Assembly (NCBI RefSeq): GCF_032854445.1
Contig: NC_088295.1
Location: 71,390,028-71,454,027 of the forward strand
Origin: Liolophura sinensis
Taxonomy: Eukaryota; Mollusca; Polyplacophora; Chitonida; Chitonidae
DNA length: 64,000 nt
Reading direction: 5' to 3'
In this document: one piece after another, positions 23,301-33,946 of the stretch
How positions within the stretch are numbered: position 1 is the stretch's first letter
Layout: every line of letters starts with the position of its first letter
The notes under the pieces: model-generated
What the model was told of the DNA's origin: nothing
Seen by the model: the letters and a program-made list of their open reading frames with translations, nothing else
Database searches by the model: none
Program-made: the position numbers and the translations under genes

Positions 23301-26300
23301 TGTCAGAAGAACTTGGGGAGGCGGGCCCTGGCAGTCCAAACTCTTTCTGTGGATATCAGATAAGGTTTGAGTCAAAGAAGTGCCAGACAACGCGGTTGAC
23401 CTATTGCACAACTGGAGTGTTGCTACGGCAACTCCAGCTGGATCCTCTACTGTCAGAGGTCACTCATGTTATTGTGGATGAGGTAAAGAAACATTTAAAA
23501 CTCATTATGACTTCTTATACTGTCTTCAGTTTTCAATTTATTTTCTTTGAAAATTTAATTTTTTTTTCCATATCATGATTCGTCTTACAAATGTTACAGA
23601 CTTGTTTAATCATTTTTAGGTACATATCTTTTTTTATTTCCAGGAACACATTTAGACATATCCAGCTTAGTTGGTAATAATTCTGCAAACGAACCAGCCT
23701 GAACTTTACTGTCTGTCTGTGTGTTTTCAAATCAGCGTGACAACAGAACACCTTTTTTAAAATAGAATGTCCATAGTTATGCCCCTTTCCCATGTTTGAA
23801 GAGGCTGGGAGTAAGGTCATGTTCAGGTGGAATTTAAAAATCTTTTACAGGTTCACGAGAGAACCATGCAGGCTGACTTTCTCATGATTGTTCTAAAAAC
23901 AATCCTGACTAAGAGGAAAGATTTCAAGGTGGTGCTGATGAGTGCGACATTGGACAGTGCAAAGTTCTCCTCTTATTTCTACCACTGTCCAGTTATTAAC
24001 ATACCAGGGAAGACATTCCCTGTAAAGGTAGGTGTTTCCCCTTTGATTTTGGATGTGGCGACAAAAAATTTGTTTTTTTTGTATCCTCTGATGCTTTTCA
24101 CTTGACAGTAGTAAAGAAAAAATTTGTAAACAGTTTTTTTCTGCGGTACCCATATATGTTTTATTGGCCTTGTGCGCTTGTTAAATGTTGCACTTGGTTT
24201 GCAAAGATGCGCAATTTAAATTAGATGTTACGAACATTTTTTCACTTTTTGTCAGCTGCTGAATGTGTATAATGTAGAACCAGCAAGTGCCTGAAGAAAT
24301 GTGTAGAAACAGCAAGTGTCTGAAGAAATGTGTAGAAACAGCAAGTGCCTGAAGAAATGATGGTAAACTGGTGGTGCATTTTGTACATGTAGGTGCTCCA
24401 TGTAGAGGATGTTGTAGAAGCTGTAGGATATGTCATAGAAGAAGATTCTCCTTACTCTCTCCGTATGGACTCCATTCTTCAGGTGAGAGGTTTTTATGAT
24501 TTGTGTGTGTATTCTCTTTCAAGACTGTGGGAGGGGTACAGTATTTATGGTTCCATACCATTTTGCATATGTAGATTTTACAACGCCATTGAAGTGTTCT
24601 TGCACTTGACTGACCTCCTGTTTTGTTGTAGGAAGAGGAAGCCAGTGTGTCTGTAACAGAAAAGGGAGGAGGACAACAGAAAGTGGACTTAGTCTGGACG
24701 AAAGAGGATTTCTTTTCTATAGATAAGGTTTGCAAATTACTTCAGTTAGATTACAAAATTTTGAATGAATTGACAGTCTTGCAAGTTTGATAGCGTATAC
24801 TTTTCTTTTCTCTGTTTGTGGACCCTTGGTGACAATAAGTGGATGAGGACACTGATGTGACCTCAGTCTAATTTTCTTTGGAGACCACTAGTTTTTCATA
24901 GTGTGCACATTTTGTTTCCCCCACCCATAAAAGTGACTGCCATTGTATAAGTGGAGAAATTCTTGAGTAAAGCATTGAACAATCAGATAAATAAATACGT
25001 CATACCTGTCTGACCTGGGGCCAGTTTCATGAAGCTTAATTAGCTTAGTAAGCCCTTATTAACTACCATGATAGTGTATGCTGTAGAGTTCACTTAACAC
25101 TAAGTATGCTTCATGAAACTGATTCCTGTATATTCACTGCCCTACACAACCCTGGAGCAGTTGATTCAGCTGATGCTTCTCACATTATGCTGTGTTCTTG
25201 TGATTACATCTGATTTCCTTGAGGTTCTGATACCAGGCGTCACACAAAGTAGCCCATACATGACCTGTAAATCAAATGATTTGACAAGTACAGTTTATTT
25301 ATGTGGAGTTTGTTTATGTTGATGAAATGAAGAGCTGGATATACCTTTAGTAATCAAGATCTTTTCCACCAATCTGGTCTGAAAGTAAAACGTGAAACTA
25401 GGAAATAACAGGCTGTGGTATAGACATCATGGTTACATATCATCATTTGAATGACCGTCAGATAGTTACATGGAGATTTGTCTGAAATCAGGTTAGTGTG
25501 TGTGTTTCTGCTACCAGAGTGGCCTTAACCCAGATAGATACAGCCTGAGGACACGGAACACCCTCACGCGGATGAATCCTGACCGTATTAACATGGATCT
25601 GATTGTGGTAAGATCATGGGTTCACTTTTGTACATTCACGCCGAATATGGCTTTTCAATACATGCTTTTGATTTACCAATGAATTAATGCGGACACTTTA
25701 TTTAAAATTAGCTTTGTTGTTTAATGTTGTATTTGTCATACAGGAGTTCAGATTAATAATTCATAATAAGCACATTTTGAGTTACCATGTTTAATATTTA
25801 CATACAGTGAATAGTTTCACCACCAAGCCCATGTAAGGAGTATTATTTATCAAAATAAAATGAGGCAAAATGTTGTGATTTTTTTATTCTCCAGGACTTG
25901 TTAAAGTTCCTTAGCTCTGACAGAAGTCCATATAAGTCTGTAGATGGTGCAGTGTTGGTGTTTCTACCCGGTCTGGCTGATATACAGGAGTTGTATGAGC
26001 TTCTACAGGCAGATAGACACTTCTCCAACACCAACAAGTACGTGGCATTCTGACCTTCAGTCTTCATATACTTTAGAAACTTGCCTGGTAAACTTGCTCT
26101 TTTGTTGGCCAAGACTTTTAGATTCCAAAAAAGAACTTTTATCCAATTGACCAAAGTATCCAATTGTTTAAGACTTAATACCAGATTTAACTTTAAGCCA
26201 AGTCTACAGTTTTGTACTTAGCCCAGATATAATTGCATAACAGTATATTAAATATGAGCTAAAATTGCTGCTGTTGTACTTTGATTTTGGAGAACTGCGT

Positions 26301-29300
26301 CATCTGCTGAGTTTGGTTAAAAGTTTAAGTGTAAAATATTGTACTTATAATGGTATGTTTTTTGTAATTGATTTCAAGGACACTTGGGGTAGTTTTGGGT
26401 GGGTAGTATATACCTGTAGTGAATCTTGTACTGTCCTGATAATAATAGTGATGAGGTAAGAACACATTCTTAACCTCACCATTATCAGAACTGTTAATGC
26501 TGAATTTCAGTGACTTACCTTTCAAAGTATACCTTGTTTTTACTTCCAGGTATAAAATTTTGGCATTGCATTCTGTGCTGTCCTCACAAGATCAAAGTGC
26601 TGCCTTTTCAGTGCTGCCACCTGGTGTTCGTAAGGTTGTTATAGCTACAAATATTGCTGAGACAGGCATTACAATTCCTGATGTAGTGTTTGTTGTGGAT
26701 GCTGGCAAAGCCAAAGAAAACAGGTGACAAATGATTATTCTTATACATGTTTATTTTATTGGCTTATCAATCTTTGGTAAATGAATTCTTTGTGAATATG
26801 GCACACCTGTATGTTCCCATTCCTGCTTGTTTACAACTCCTCAAGGACACCTCAGTATTAAAAGACCACATTTTAACATTTTACAATAATGTTGATTTGT
26901 CCTGACAGAAAAACTGATTGAGATAACATATCTTGAAATATGTTATTTTACAATATGAATTAAAATATGTTAATCATCATCTAACATTACAAACCTGACC
27001 AAATCTTTTAAATAAGTGAAATATTCATTGAAAAATTTCAGTCAAATATTATTTTAATTATTTTCTAGGCATCATGAATCTAGCAGACTGAGTGCCCTTG
27101 AAGAAGTATTCATCAGCAAAGCCAATGCGAAACAGCGTGAAGGTCGTGCAGGGCGTGTCCGTGAAGGTTACTGTTTCAGGCTCTACTCTAAACGACTGTA
27201 AGTCCATGCAGGAATTGGTGACAAACCTCAAACCATATATGTGTCAAATATTTCCTTGCGTTTGAACAAAACATCATATTTTTGATTATTTGTTTACTGT
27301 AAACTACAGACTGCGATATGGGTCACTGAGTTTGGTTCATATATGTACATATATGTTATCACCTGCATGAGATTCTCCCATCGTAGACACGAGCACCTGT
27401 TCACATGGTACATGCATGTCCACAACCGTACATGTGTATTTATCAAAGATGTTCAATCTTACGTTCTTTGAAAACCACATGTCTGCCACAAACACGATAT
27501 GCATATCTGTGCAGTATGTCAGAAAGTTCTCAGTAGGCTCTGCCAGGAACTCTGATTCCTTCCTAAAACTGACTGCTATCATGTAAGTGAAAAATTCTTA
27601 AGCGTGTCATTATGTAACAATCAAGTAAATAAAATATAAATATTTTCAGGTTTGAATCTTTTCGAGAATTTTCTATACCTGAGTTGCTACGAGTTCCTCT
27701 GGAAGAATTGTGTCTCCATATTATGGTAAGAATTACAAATATATACATGTATCTTACCTATCAGCTGAGCCATGCATTTTTCAAGGAAAAATGATTAAAA
27801 GTTAACTATTTTGTTGTTTTGAAGTATATTGAAAGTGCGGGCATGTCCTTTGTCAAAAGGATGTTAAAAGAAAATGTTCTTGATTGTTTTCAGAAATGTG
27901 ATTTGGGTGATCCTCAGAAATTCCTGTCACAAGCACTTGATCCTCCTCAGCCTATGTCAGTTTCCAAGGCAATGACCTTACTGCAGGAGGTTGGAGCCTG
28001 TATGATTGGTGACCACACTTTGACACCTCTAGGTCACCATCTTGCAGCACTTCCAGTTCATGTCAGGATTGGCAAAATGATGATATTTGGTGCCCTTTTG
28101 GGTTGCTTAGAACCTGTGGTAAGATGATTTTTTGATCAAATTCATAAGGGTGCCTCAGTGACTGAGGCGGTTAGCGCACCATCACAGTGCACTGACCCAG
28201 GAGCCTCTCACCAATGCCGTAGCTGTGAGTTCAAGTCCAGTTCCTGCTAGCCTCCTCTCCAGCCTTACTTAGAAAGGTCTGGCAGCAACTTGCAGATGGT
28301 CGTGGGTTTTCCTCCCACCATAATGCTGTCCGCCGTTGTATCAGTGAAATACTCTTGGGTACGGCATAAAACACAAATGCATGCAAATAAAAAAAATCAG
28401 ATTCATAAAAAATTGCTCTGGTTATTTCTTACACACATTTCAGTAGGGCCAGGATGGATGTGTTTGATTATAAATAGGAACAAATATAGTTTAATGCAGA
28501 AATCAAAGAACAGAACCCACTTTCAGAAAATTTTTTATGACAATATATTCTGTGCAGCATCTTGTACGAAAAAAGTTAAGAGAAATATGCATGTCTCATA
28601 AACTTGAATTCCACATAAATTAAAAGAAAGATCAATATCATATTTGCCCTGTGGATGTACAGATACTGTACATGTATATGCACCAGTAGGTGCAAATGAT
28701 GAATTGCCAGTTGTCTCCCTTCTCTAGGCTGTAATTGCTGCTGCCATGACGGGGAAGTCTCCATTTGTTGTGCCATTAAACAAACGAGATGAAGCTGACC
28801 TAGCCAAACGAGCCTTTGCCGTGTCCTGCAGTGATCACCTGACCCTTTATAACGCTTACCTCAGGTAGGAGCTAGCTACATGTAGTCAGTCCTGTAGTGA
28901 TCACCTGACCCTGTATAATGCTTACCTCAGGTAGGAGCTAGCTATGTGTAGTCAGTCCTGCAGTGATCACCTGACCCTGTATAACGCTTACCTCAGGTAG
29001 GAGCTAGCTACGTGTAGTCAGTCATGCAGTGATCACCTGACCCTGTATAATGCTTACCTCAGGTATGAGCTAGCTACGTGAAGTCAGTCCTGCAGTGATC
29101 ACCTGACCCTGTATAACGCTTACCTCGGATAGGAGCTAACTACGTGTAGTCAGTCCTGCAGTGATCACCTGACCCAGTATAACGCTTGCCTCAGGTAGGA
29201 GCTAGTTACGTGTAGTCAGTCCTGCAGTGCTCACCTGACCCTTTATAACGCTTACCTCAGGTAGGAGCTAGCTACGTGTAGTCAGTCCTGCAGTGATCAC

Positions 29301-32300
29301 CTGACCCAGTATAACGCTTACCTCAGGTAGGAGCTGGGTACAGGTGGAAAGTCCTGCAGTGATCACCTGACCCTGTATAACGCTTACCTCAGGTAGGAGC
29401 TAGCTACATGTAGTCAGTCCTGCAGTGATCACCTGACCCTGTATAACGCTTACCTCAGGTAGGAGCTAGCTACATGTAGTCAGTCCTGCAGTGATCACCT
29501 GACACTTTATAACGCTTACCTCGGGTAGGAGCTAGCTACATGTAGTCGGCCCTGCAGTGATCACCTGACCCAGTATAACGCCTACCTCAGGTAGGAGCTA
29601 GCTACATGTAGTCAGTCCTGTAGTGATTGCAGGACCCTTTATAAGCTTACCTCAGGTAGGAGCTAGCTACATGTAGTCAGTCCTGCAGTGACCACCTGAC
29701 CCAGTATAACGCTTACCTCAGGTAGGAGCTAGCTATGTGTAGTCAGTCATGTATTGATCACCTGACCCTTTATAATACTTACCTCAGGTAGGAGCTAGTT
29801 ACGTGTAGTCAGTCCTGCAGTGATCCTCTGACCCTTTATAAGGCTTACCTCAGGTATGAGCTAGCTACGTGTAGTCAGTCCTGCAGTGATCACCTGACCC
29901 TTTTTAATGCTTACCTCAGGTAGGAGCTAGCTACGTGTAGTCAGTCCTGCAGTGATCACCTGACCCTTTTTAATGCTTGCCTCAGGAAGGAGCTAGCTAC
30001 GTGTAGTCAGTCCTGCAGTGATCACGTGATCCTTTATAACGCTTACCTCAAGTAGGAGGTAGCTACATGTAGTCAGTCCTGCAGTGATCACCTGACCCAG
30101 TATAACGCTTACCTCAAGTAGGAGCTAGCTGCGTGTAGTCAGTCCTGCAGTGATTACGGGACCCTTTATAACGCTTACCTCAGGTAGGAGCTAGCTACAT
30201 GTAGTCAGTCCTGCAGTGATCACCTGACCCTTTTTAATGCTTACCTCAGGTAGGAGCTAGCTGCGTGTAGTCAGTCCTGCAGTGATCACCTGATCCTTTA
30301 TAACGCTTACCTCAGGTAGGAGCTAGCTACGTGTAGTCAGTCCTGCAGTGATCACCTGACCTGTTATAAGGCTTACCTCAGGTAGGAGCTAGCTGTGTGT
30401 AGTCAGTCCTGCAGTGATCACGTGATCCTTTATAACGCTTACCTCAGGTAGGAGCCAGCTACATGTAGCCAGTCCTGCAGTGATCACCTGACCCAGTATA
30501 ACGCTTACCTCAGGTAGGAGCTAGCTACATGTAGCCAGTCCTGCAGTGATCACCTGACCCAGTATAACGCTTACCTCAGGTAGGAGCTAGCTACATGTAG
30601 CCAGTCCTGCAGTGATCACGGGAACCTGTATAACGCTTACCTCAGGTAGGAGCTAGCTACATGTAGTCAGTCCTGCAGTGATCACCTGACCCTGTATAAC
30701 GCTTACCTCAGGTAGGAGCTAGCTAAGTGTAGAGTTTTTTTAGGAAGAGCATTAATTGGAGGATGAAGTGCACATGCGCACTCATATTGTATCAGTGGAA
30801 GTGCTTGTTAATGAAATATGATGAAGATAGTATTTTTTTTTTTTTGATGACAGTTAAATGACAAAATTTTCCAACTTGAACGGAATACATGTATTCGTAA
30901 TAACATTGTGCCGTATTGTCATAGTCTTAGTGCCTTAAGCGGATTATGGCATATTGTCATGGTCTTAGTGCCTTAAGCGGATTGTGGCACATTGTCATAG
31001 CCTTAGTGCCTTAAACAAATTGTGGCACATTGTCATAGCCGTAGTGCCTTAAATGAATTGTGGCACATTGTCATAGTCTTAGTGCCTTAAACGAATTGTG
31101 GCATATTGTCATAGTCTTAGTGCCTTAAGTGGCTAAAATGTTAGATTGTGTACATGTCATACCTCCAATGCTTGTTGCTTCCCCTGACTATTGTGTTAAA
31201 CGTCATTCATGTATGTGTCTGTCATTTGTACAGGTGGAGGAAGTCAGCAGAAGGTGGGAGACAAGCTGAGCTGGACTTTTGTAACAAGTCCTTCCTGAAG
31301 AGGAACTCACTATTAGAAATTGAGGTACTGTTCTATGTCAGTGATAAGAATGATCCTTTCTAGCATGACATGACATCATGTTCATTGTACATGTAGGTAG
31401 CAAATGATTTGTTTACCAGGCTGTTCAATGGACAGCAAGATTGTTTTAAGATATTTGGTATCTATGGGGTACTCAGAACTGAATGAAATGGGTTATTTAT
31501 GGTTACTACTTGTTGGAGGAGGGTGGCCATGTTTAACATTGTTGTGAGACTTGCTTCAGAGGTATAGCTCTTGTTAGAGTAGCTTGAAGAGTTCAAACCT
31601 CCGCCATGTTTTTGAACTGTTCTTTACGCACGTATACATGTATGTGTAGCAATATGTGAAGCTCATCATAAGGTGAACTGCCAGGAACCTGCGATTGGGT
31701 GTGGGTTTCCACCAGACTCTGCCCGATTTCCTTCCACTGTAATGCTGGTTGCCCTCATATAAATGAAATATTCTAAATAAATAAATAAATCATAATGGGT
31801 AAGCATAACATTCAGTTTTGCAAAACAGGGCATGATTCTCATTGTTTTTTTATTCCAGAATGTGAAGAAAGATTTAATAAAACTGGTGCGGTCAATTGGG
31901 TTTGATTCACCTGATAAGATGAAGTTAGGGAACAGCCTCCCTCGTGAGTTGGTTGCCATGGTGAAGGCTGTTCTAACAGCTGGCCTGTACCCAAACATTG
32001 CCATGGTCAAGTACGAGGCACCTGTGGATGCCGCAGCCAATCCTGAGCAGCGGGCTTGTGTGATGGAGACGCCCCATGGGGCAGCTCAGGCCCATCCATC
32101 CTCCATCAACAGATTCCTGAAGGCTAACGGACTTGTAGTGTATCATGAAAAGGTGAATTAGTAAACCATAATCCTGACATGGTACCAACGAAACGTTTAT
32201 GAATATGGTGAAAACGTTGATCAAATTTTAAGTGAGTAAATGTATTGCTATCAACTATCCCAGGAGAATAGGGTTGTACCGTGGCATGGATCAAAAGTTG

Positions 32301-33738
32301 ACCATTGGCCATTGATGTTGAGTAAGGCTAGAAATCTGTTTTGCAAGTAAATGTAGTGATGTTTTTGTAGCTCATGCTCACCGTTATCTCTCTTTTGCCA
32401 GTGGTGTTTCTAACAAACTTACCTTATAAATCTCTGTTTTGAAAGTATACAGGTACATGTATATGCTATATGTCTGTGTTTATTCAATTTTTGTGTGAAG
32501 TCCAGTTAGTTGTCAGTCTCCCTATGTTATATATGCCAGGCAGACATGGGAGAACATCACTTAATTTATGCATAAATATTTGTCCATGCAGGTGAAGCAC
32601 ACTCGTGTGTATATCCGTGATTCCTCGCTTATCTCCCCTCATCCTGTTCTCCTGTTTGGAGGTGATATTGAAGTCCGCCACAGACAGCAGGTTGTCAGTG
32701 TGGATAAGTGGCTGAGGTTTCAGGTAAGGTTCAAGACTACTGGAAAAGTTATGTGTTTGTCAGTCCGTAATATATTTTAATAGAATTATTGTTAACACTA
32801 AAGCCACAGATAGACTCCAGAAGTGTCAACAGGCCTACAGATATAATATAACCATCAAAGCTACGGAAAAGTTTGTTTCCAAAAGTGTACTGCAGAATTC
32901 ACTTTGGAGTGCTCACAGGGCTCCAGAATTACCAATGGCTCTTCTAGACTCCTGTCTCATTCATGTTTACATAGCCACATACGAGTTCGTAACAGGTTTT
33001 ATGTCTTTTTTTGGACCTATAATTATAGACCTATGCCAGGACAGGTGTGATTTACAGAGAACTCCGGCTGCTGGTCAACCGTCTCTTACAGGAGAAGCTG
33101 GAACAACCTAATAAAGACCTGAAAGGTGAGTTTAGTCATCATTCTGTAGACAAAGCTACTAAGCCCTTTTACATTCTTATCGTTTTCCTCAAAGTGGCAG
33201 AGTGAATTTCCATAGTCTATGAATCTGTTGGTTTTGCCATTCTTAGTGTGCAGGCTACCAAACTACAGTCAGTATGTTTATTTTTTTGCCGCCATGATTT
33301 CTTCGGTTTTCAAATAGTGGATTGTGTTATACCATGTTAAATTTTTGCATGAGTATTCTTCATTGCCAGCTGCACAGCTTAAACAAGTCTTTGTTTTAGT
33401 CATACTAAAGCTGTGAATGTGTATGCCTGATTAAACTTCGTTGCGAGGTATGCTGGTTTAGTAAGCCAGGATGTCTCAGCCATGGATGTCTATGTTTAAT
33501 ATGTTGTGATAAAATTCATTGCAAGCTGCAGAGCTTTAGTAAATACTTCATAAGCCATGTATATGGACGTTTACCTTACAATGTGATATAATTTCATCAT
33601 ACTTACACATACTCTGTCACCCTGTTTACTGTACAAAGTTGTCTCCCTTCGTTGGTCTCAGTCCTGATACTCCCTTGACTTCCAGATAATCGACTCCTGT
33701 CTGTGATAATTCAGCTGCTCAAGATTGATGCCAGGTGA
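14348..33738 (+). CDS. DHX29: ATP-dependent RNA helicase DHX29, complete, 29 exons
   Basis: Exons: 14348-14423, 15548-15612, 15960-16070, 17027-17157, 17668-17825, 18522-18629, 18801-18927, 19448-19645, 20320-20500, 21297-21420, 21741-21842, 22014-22142, 22371-22628, 23213-23482, 23851-24027, 24393-24482, 24632-24727, 25518-25607, 25895-26037, 26550-26723, 27069-27197, 27650-27725, 27894-28118, 28728-28864, 31234-31324, 31859-32152, 32592-32723, 33029-33125, 33686-33738. The 4042 bases give about 1346 residues once one surplus base in exon 4 is discounted (human about 1369). Visible parts: UBA-like GGDLVDALDWLC; dsRBD-like SPKQFLIDWVRK; Walker A GETGSGKST near residue 573; DEVH near 678; SAT near 710; PPGVRKVVIATNIAETGITIPD; QREGRAGR near 958; winged-helix/ratchet segment LTPLGHHLAALPV; OB-fold region LLFGGDIEV. 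DHX29 binds 40S/eIF3 in the cytoplasm and helps scanning through structured 5' UTRs. All other exon phases agree. Confidence 0.95.
14424..17026 (+). other. DHX29 introns 1-3, non-coding content
   Basis: Introns 1 (1.1 kb), 2 (0.35 kb) and 3 (0.96 kb). Only intron 3 has clear structure, the 84-bp repeat at 16603-16920. The open frames inside the introns lack conserved sequence. Confidence 0.6.
16603..16920 (+). repeat. 84-bp tandem repeat, about 4 copies (DHX29 intron 3)
   Basis: Copies of 'tgttattggacaacaaaatg' start at 16611, 16695, 16779 and 16861, giving a period of 82-84 bases. The last two copies are almost identical. Open frames on the minus strand arise from the repeat. Confidence 0.9.
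17027..17157 (+). other. DHX29: DHX29 exon 4 with an apparent one-base insertion
   Basis: The exon opens DVYESLSQTGFKHDQIEKAM and continues to GGDLVDALDWLC. As written it then hits a stop at the donor. The donor 'aatg|gtgaga' and the next acceptor at 17667 join to PNDKLPEGF, matching the family, only if one base is removed between about 17139 and 17150 (a 'ggtttactccc' run). This single base accounts for the whole-gene length of 4042 instead of 4041. Confidence 0.8.
17465..17560 (+). repeat. Diverged SINE tail (DHX29 intron 4)
   Basis: 'cataaaactgacccccatcg' followed by 'tataagt' and 'aactaccaatcaat' matches the second, older-looking SINE tail type found at several other places in this gene. 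Confidence 0.4.
17880..17948 (+). repeat. SINE tail fragment (DHX29 intron 5)
   Basis: Contains 'ccaccaccataatgctgatc', 'ttcctgagtacgatg', 'aacaccaacc' and an 'aaataaataaa' end: a 5'-truncated copy of the dispersed SINE. Confidence 0.6.
18175..18302 (-). mobile_element. SINE head (tRNA-like) in opposite orientation (DHX29 intron 5)
   Basis: On the minus strand: 'tggttcagttggttaacgca' (A-box-like), then 'aggagcctctcaccaatgcg', then 'gagtccaagtcc' (B-box-like) and 'agctcagctgg'. It is collinear with the head of the fuller copy at 28147-28398. The tail is missing. Confidence 0.65.
18652..18677 (+). repeat. Poly(T) run of about 26 bases
   Basis: A mononucleotide T tract just after the DHX29 exon 6 donor, followed by 'gcgttgaaa'. 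Confidence 0.9.
19988..20090 (+). repeat. Diverged SINE tail (DHX29 intron 8)
   Basis: 'ttactccatccataaacgtg', 'cctcttgagcttgaaac' and 'atcaaataaataaata' match the SINE 3' end in order with many substitutions. Confidence 0.45.
20808..20990 (+). mobile_element. SINE, 5'-truncated (DHX29 intron 9)
   Basis: Runs from 'taagctcatgctggcttcct' through 'ggtctgcagcaacctgcaga', 'gtgggtttcccccgcactct', 'ataatgctggccgctgtagt' and 'aagtgaagtattcttgatta' to 'caaataaacaaaataa'. It lacks the tRNA-like head. Confidence 0.75.
21055..21160 (+). repeat. Diverged SINE tail (DHX29 intron 9)
   Basis: 'tttcctccacccataaactg', 'acccctgtcatgtaagg', 'gagaaaattctttcg' and 'aacatcaatcgaattaat' follow the order of the SINE tail. 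Confidence 0.5.
24274..24360 (+). repeat. 29-bp tandem repeat, 3 copies (DHX29 intron 15)
   Basis: 'cagcaagtgcctgaagaaat' recurs at 24281, 24310 and 24339, period 29. It lies just before exon 16. Confidence 0.9.
24915..24998 (+). repeat. Diverged SINE tail (DHX29 intron 17)
   Basis: 'cccccacccataaaagtgac', 'gccattgtataagtgg', 'agaaattcttgagtaaagc' and 'aacaatcagataaataaata' form a near-complete SINE tail of the older type. Confidence 0.6.
25017..25125. mobile_element. Palindromic MITE-like element (DHX29 intron 17)
   Basis: Perfect 14-bp inverted ends, 'cagtttcatgaagc' at 25022-25035 and 'gcttcatgaaactg' at 25108-25121, with partly complementary sequence extending inward (gcttagtaag / cttaacactaag). 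The 'ggccagtttcatgaagc' end resembles small palindromic elements common in marine invertebrates; that link is from memory. Confidence 0.65.
27540..27632 (+). repeat. Diverged SINE tail (DHX29 intron 21)
   Basis: 'ctctgccaggaactctgatt', 'cctaaaactgactgctatc', 'atgtaagtgaaaaattctta' and 'aacaatcaagtaaataaaa' are in SINE-tail order. It ends only about 20 bases before exon 22, so part of the acceptor region derives from it. Confidence 0.55.
28147..28398 (+). mobile_element. tRNA-headed SINE, near full length (DHX29 intron 23)
   Basis: The best copy of the dispersed family here, about 250 bases. Its head 'gtgcctcagtgactgaggcg' then 'gttagcgca' is A-box-like; 'gtgagttcaagtccag' contains a B-box-like GTTCAAGTCC. 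The body has 'ggtctggcagcaacttgcag' and 'gtgggttttcctcccaccat', and the tail 'agtgaaatactcttgggtac' then 'aaacacaaatgcatgcaaat'. Pol III-transcribed SINEs of this layout are moved by LINE machinery. Confidence 0.8.
28824..30732 (+). repeat. 66-bp minisatellite built from the end of DHX29 exon 24 and its 5' splice site, about 29 copies
   Basis: The first copy (28824-28889) covers the last 41 coding bases of exon 24 (28824-28864), the donor at 28865 (CTCAG|GTAGGA) and the first 25 intron bases. Further copies start at 28890, 28956 and so on with a 66-base period to about 30732. Most repeats keep 'cttacctcaggtaggagcta', an exon end with an intact donor, and 'tcctgcag', a possible acceptor. Copies vary by scattered substitutions. 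66 is a multiple of three, but nearly every copy has an in-frame TAG right after the donor. Confidence 0.95.
30912..31135 (+). repeat. 38-bp tandem repeat, about 6 copies (DHX29 intron 24)
   Basis: 'attgtcatagtcttagtgcc' recurs at 30915, 30953, 30991 and onward with a 38-base period. It ends about 100 bases before exon 25 and is unrelated to the 66-bp array beside it. Confidence 0.9.
31671..31792 (+). repeat. SINE tail fragment (DHX29 intron 25)
   Basis: 'gtgggtttccaccagactct', 'ttccttccactgtaatgctg', 'ataaatgaaatattctaaat' and 'aaataaataaat' mark a 5'-truncated, diverged copy of the dispersed SINE, about 65 bases before exon 26. Confidence 0.65.
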
Positions 33739-33940
33739 TGATAGCTGTTCACATATACATGATCATCACAGCTGGAATTCATGTGAAGGGGAGCATAAAT
33801 AGACAACACCATTGATGAAGAATGAACCATATATATTATTATGAATCAGAAATTTCATATCAGAGATTATGACTGTTCATAAATGCAACAGCTTTATTTA
33901 ATGCAACATTGTACAGACATAAATATGTTAAAAACAATGA

Positions 33941-33946
33941 AATAAA
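33941..33946 (+). terminator. Candidate DHX29 polyadenylation signal
   Basis: AATAAA lies 203 bases after the DHX29 stop codon and is the nearest clear hexamer. The cleavage site is not otherwise evident. Confidence 0.5.

Noticed and set aside
28824-30732. CRISPR-like array of regular repeats
   Set aside because: The units are contiguous tandem copies without unique spacers and start inside a eukaryotic exon.
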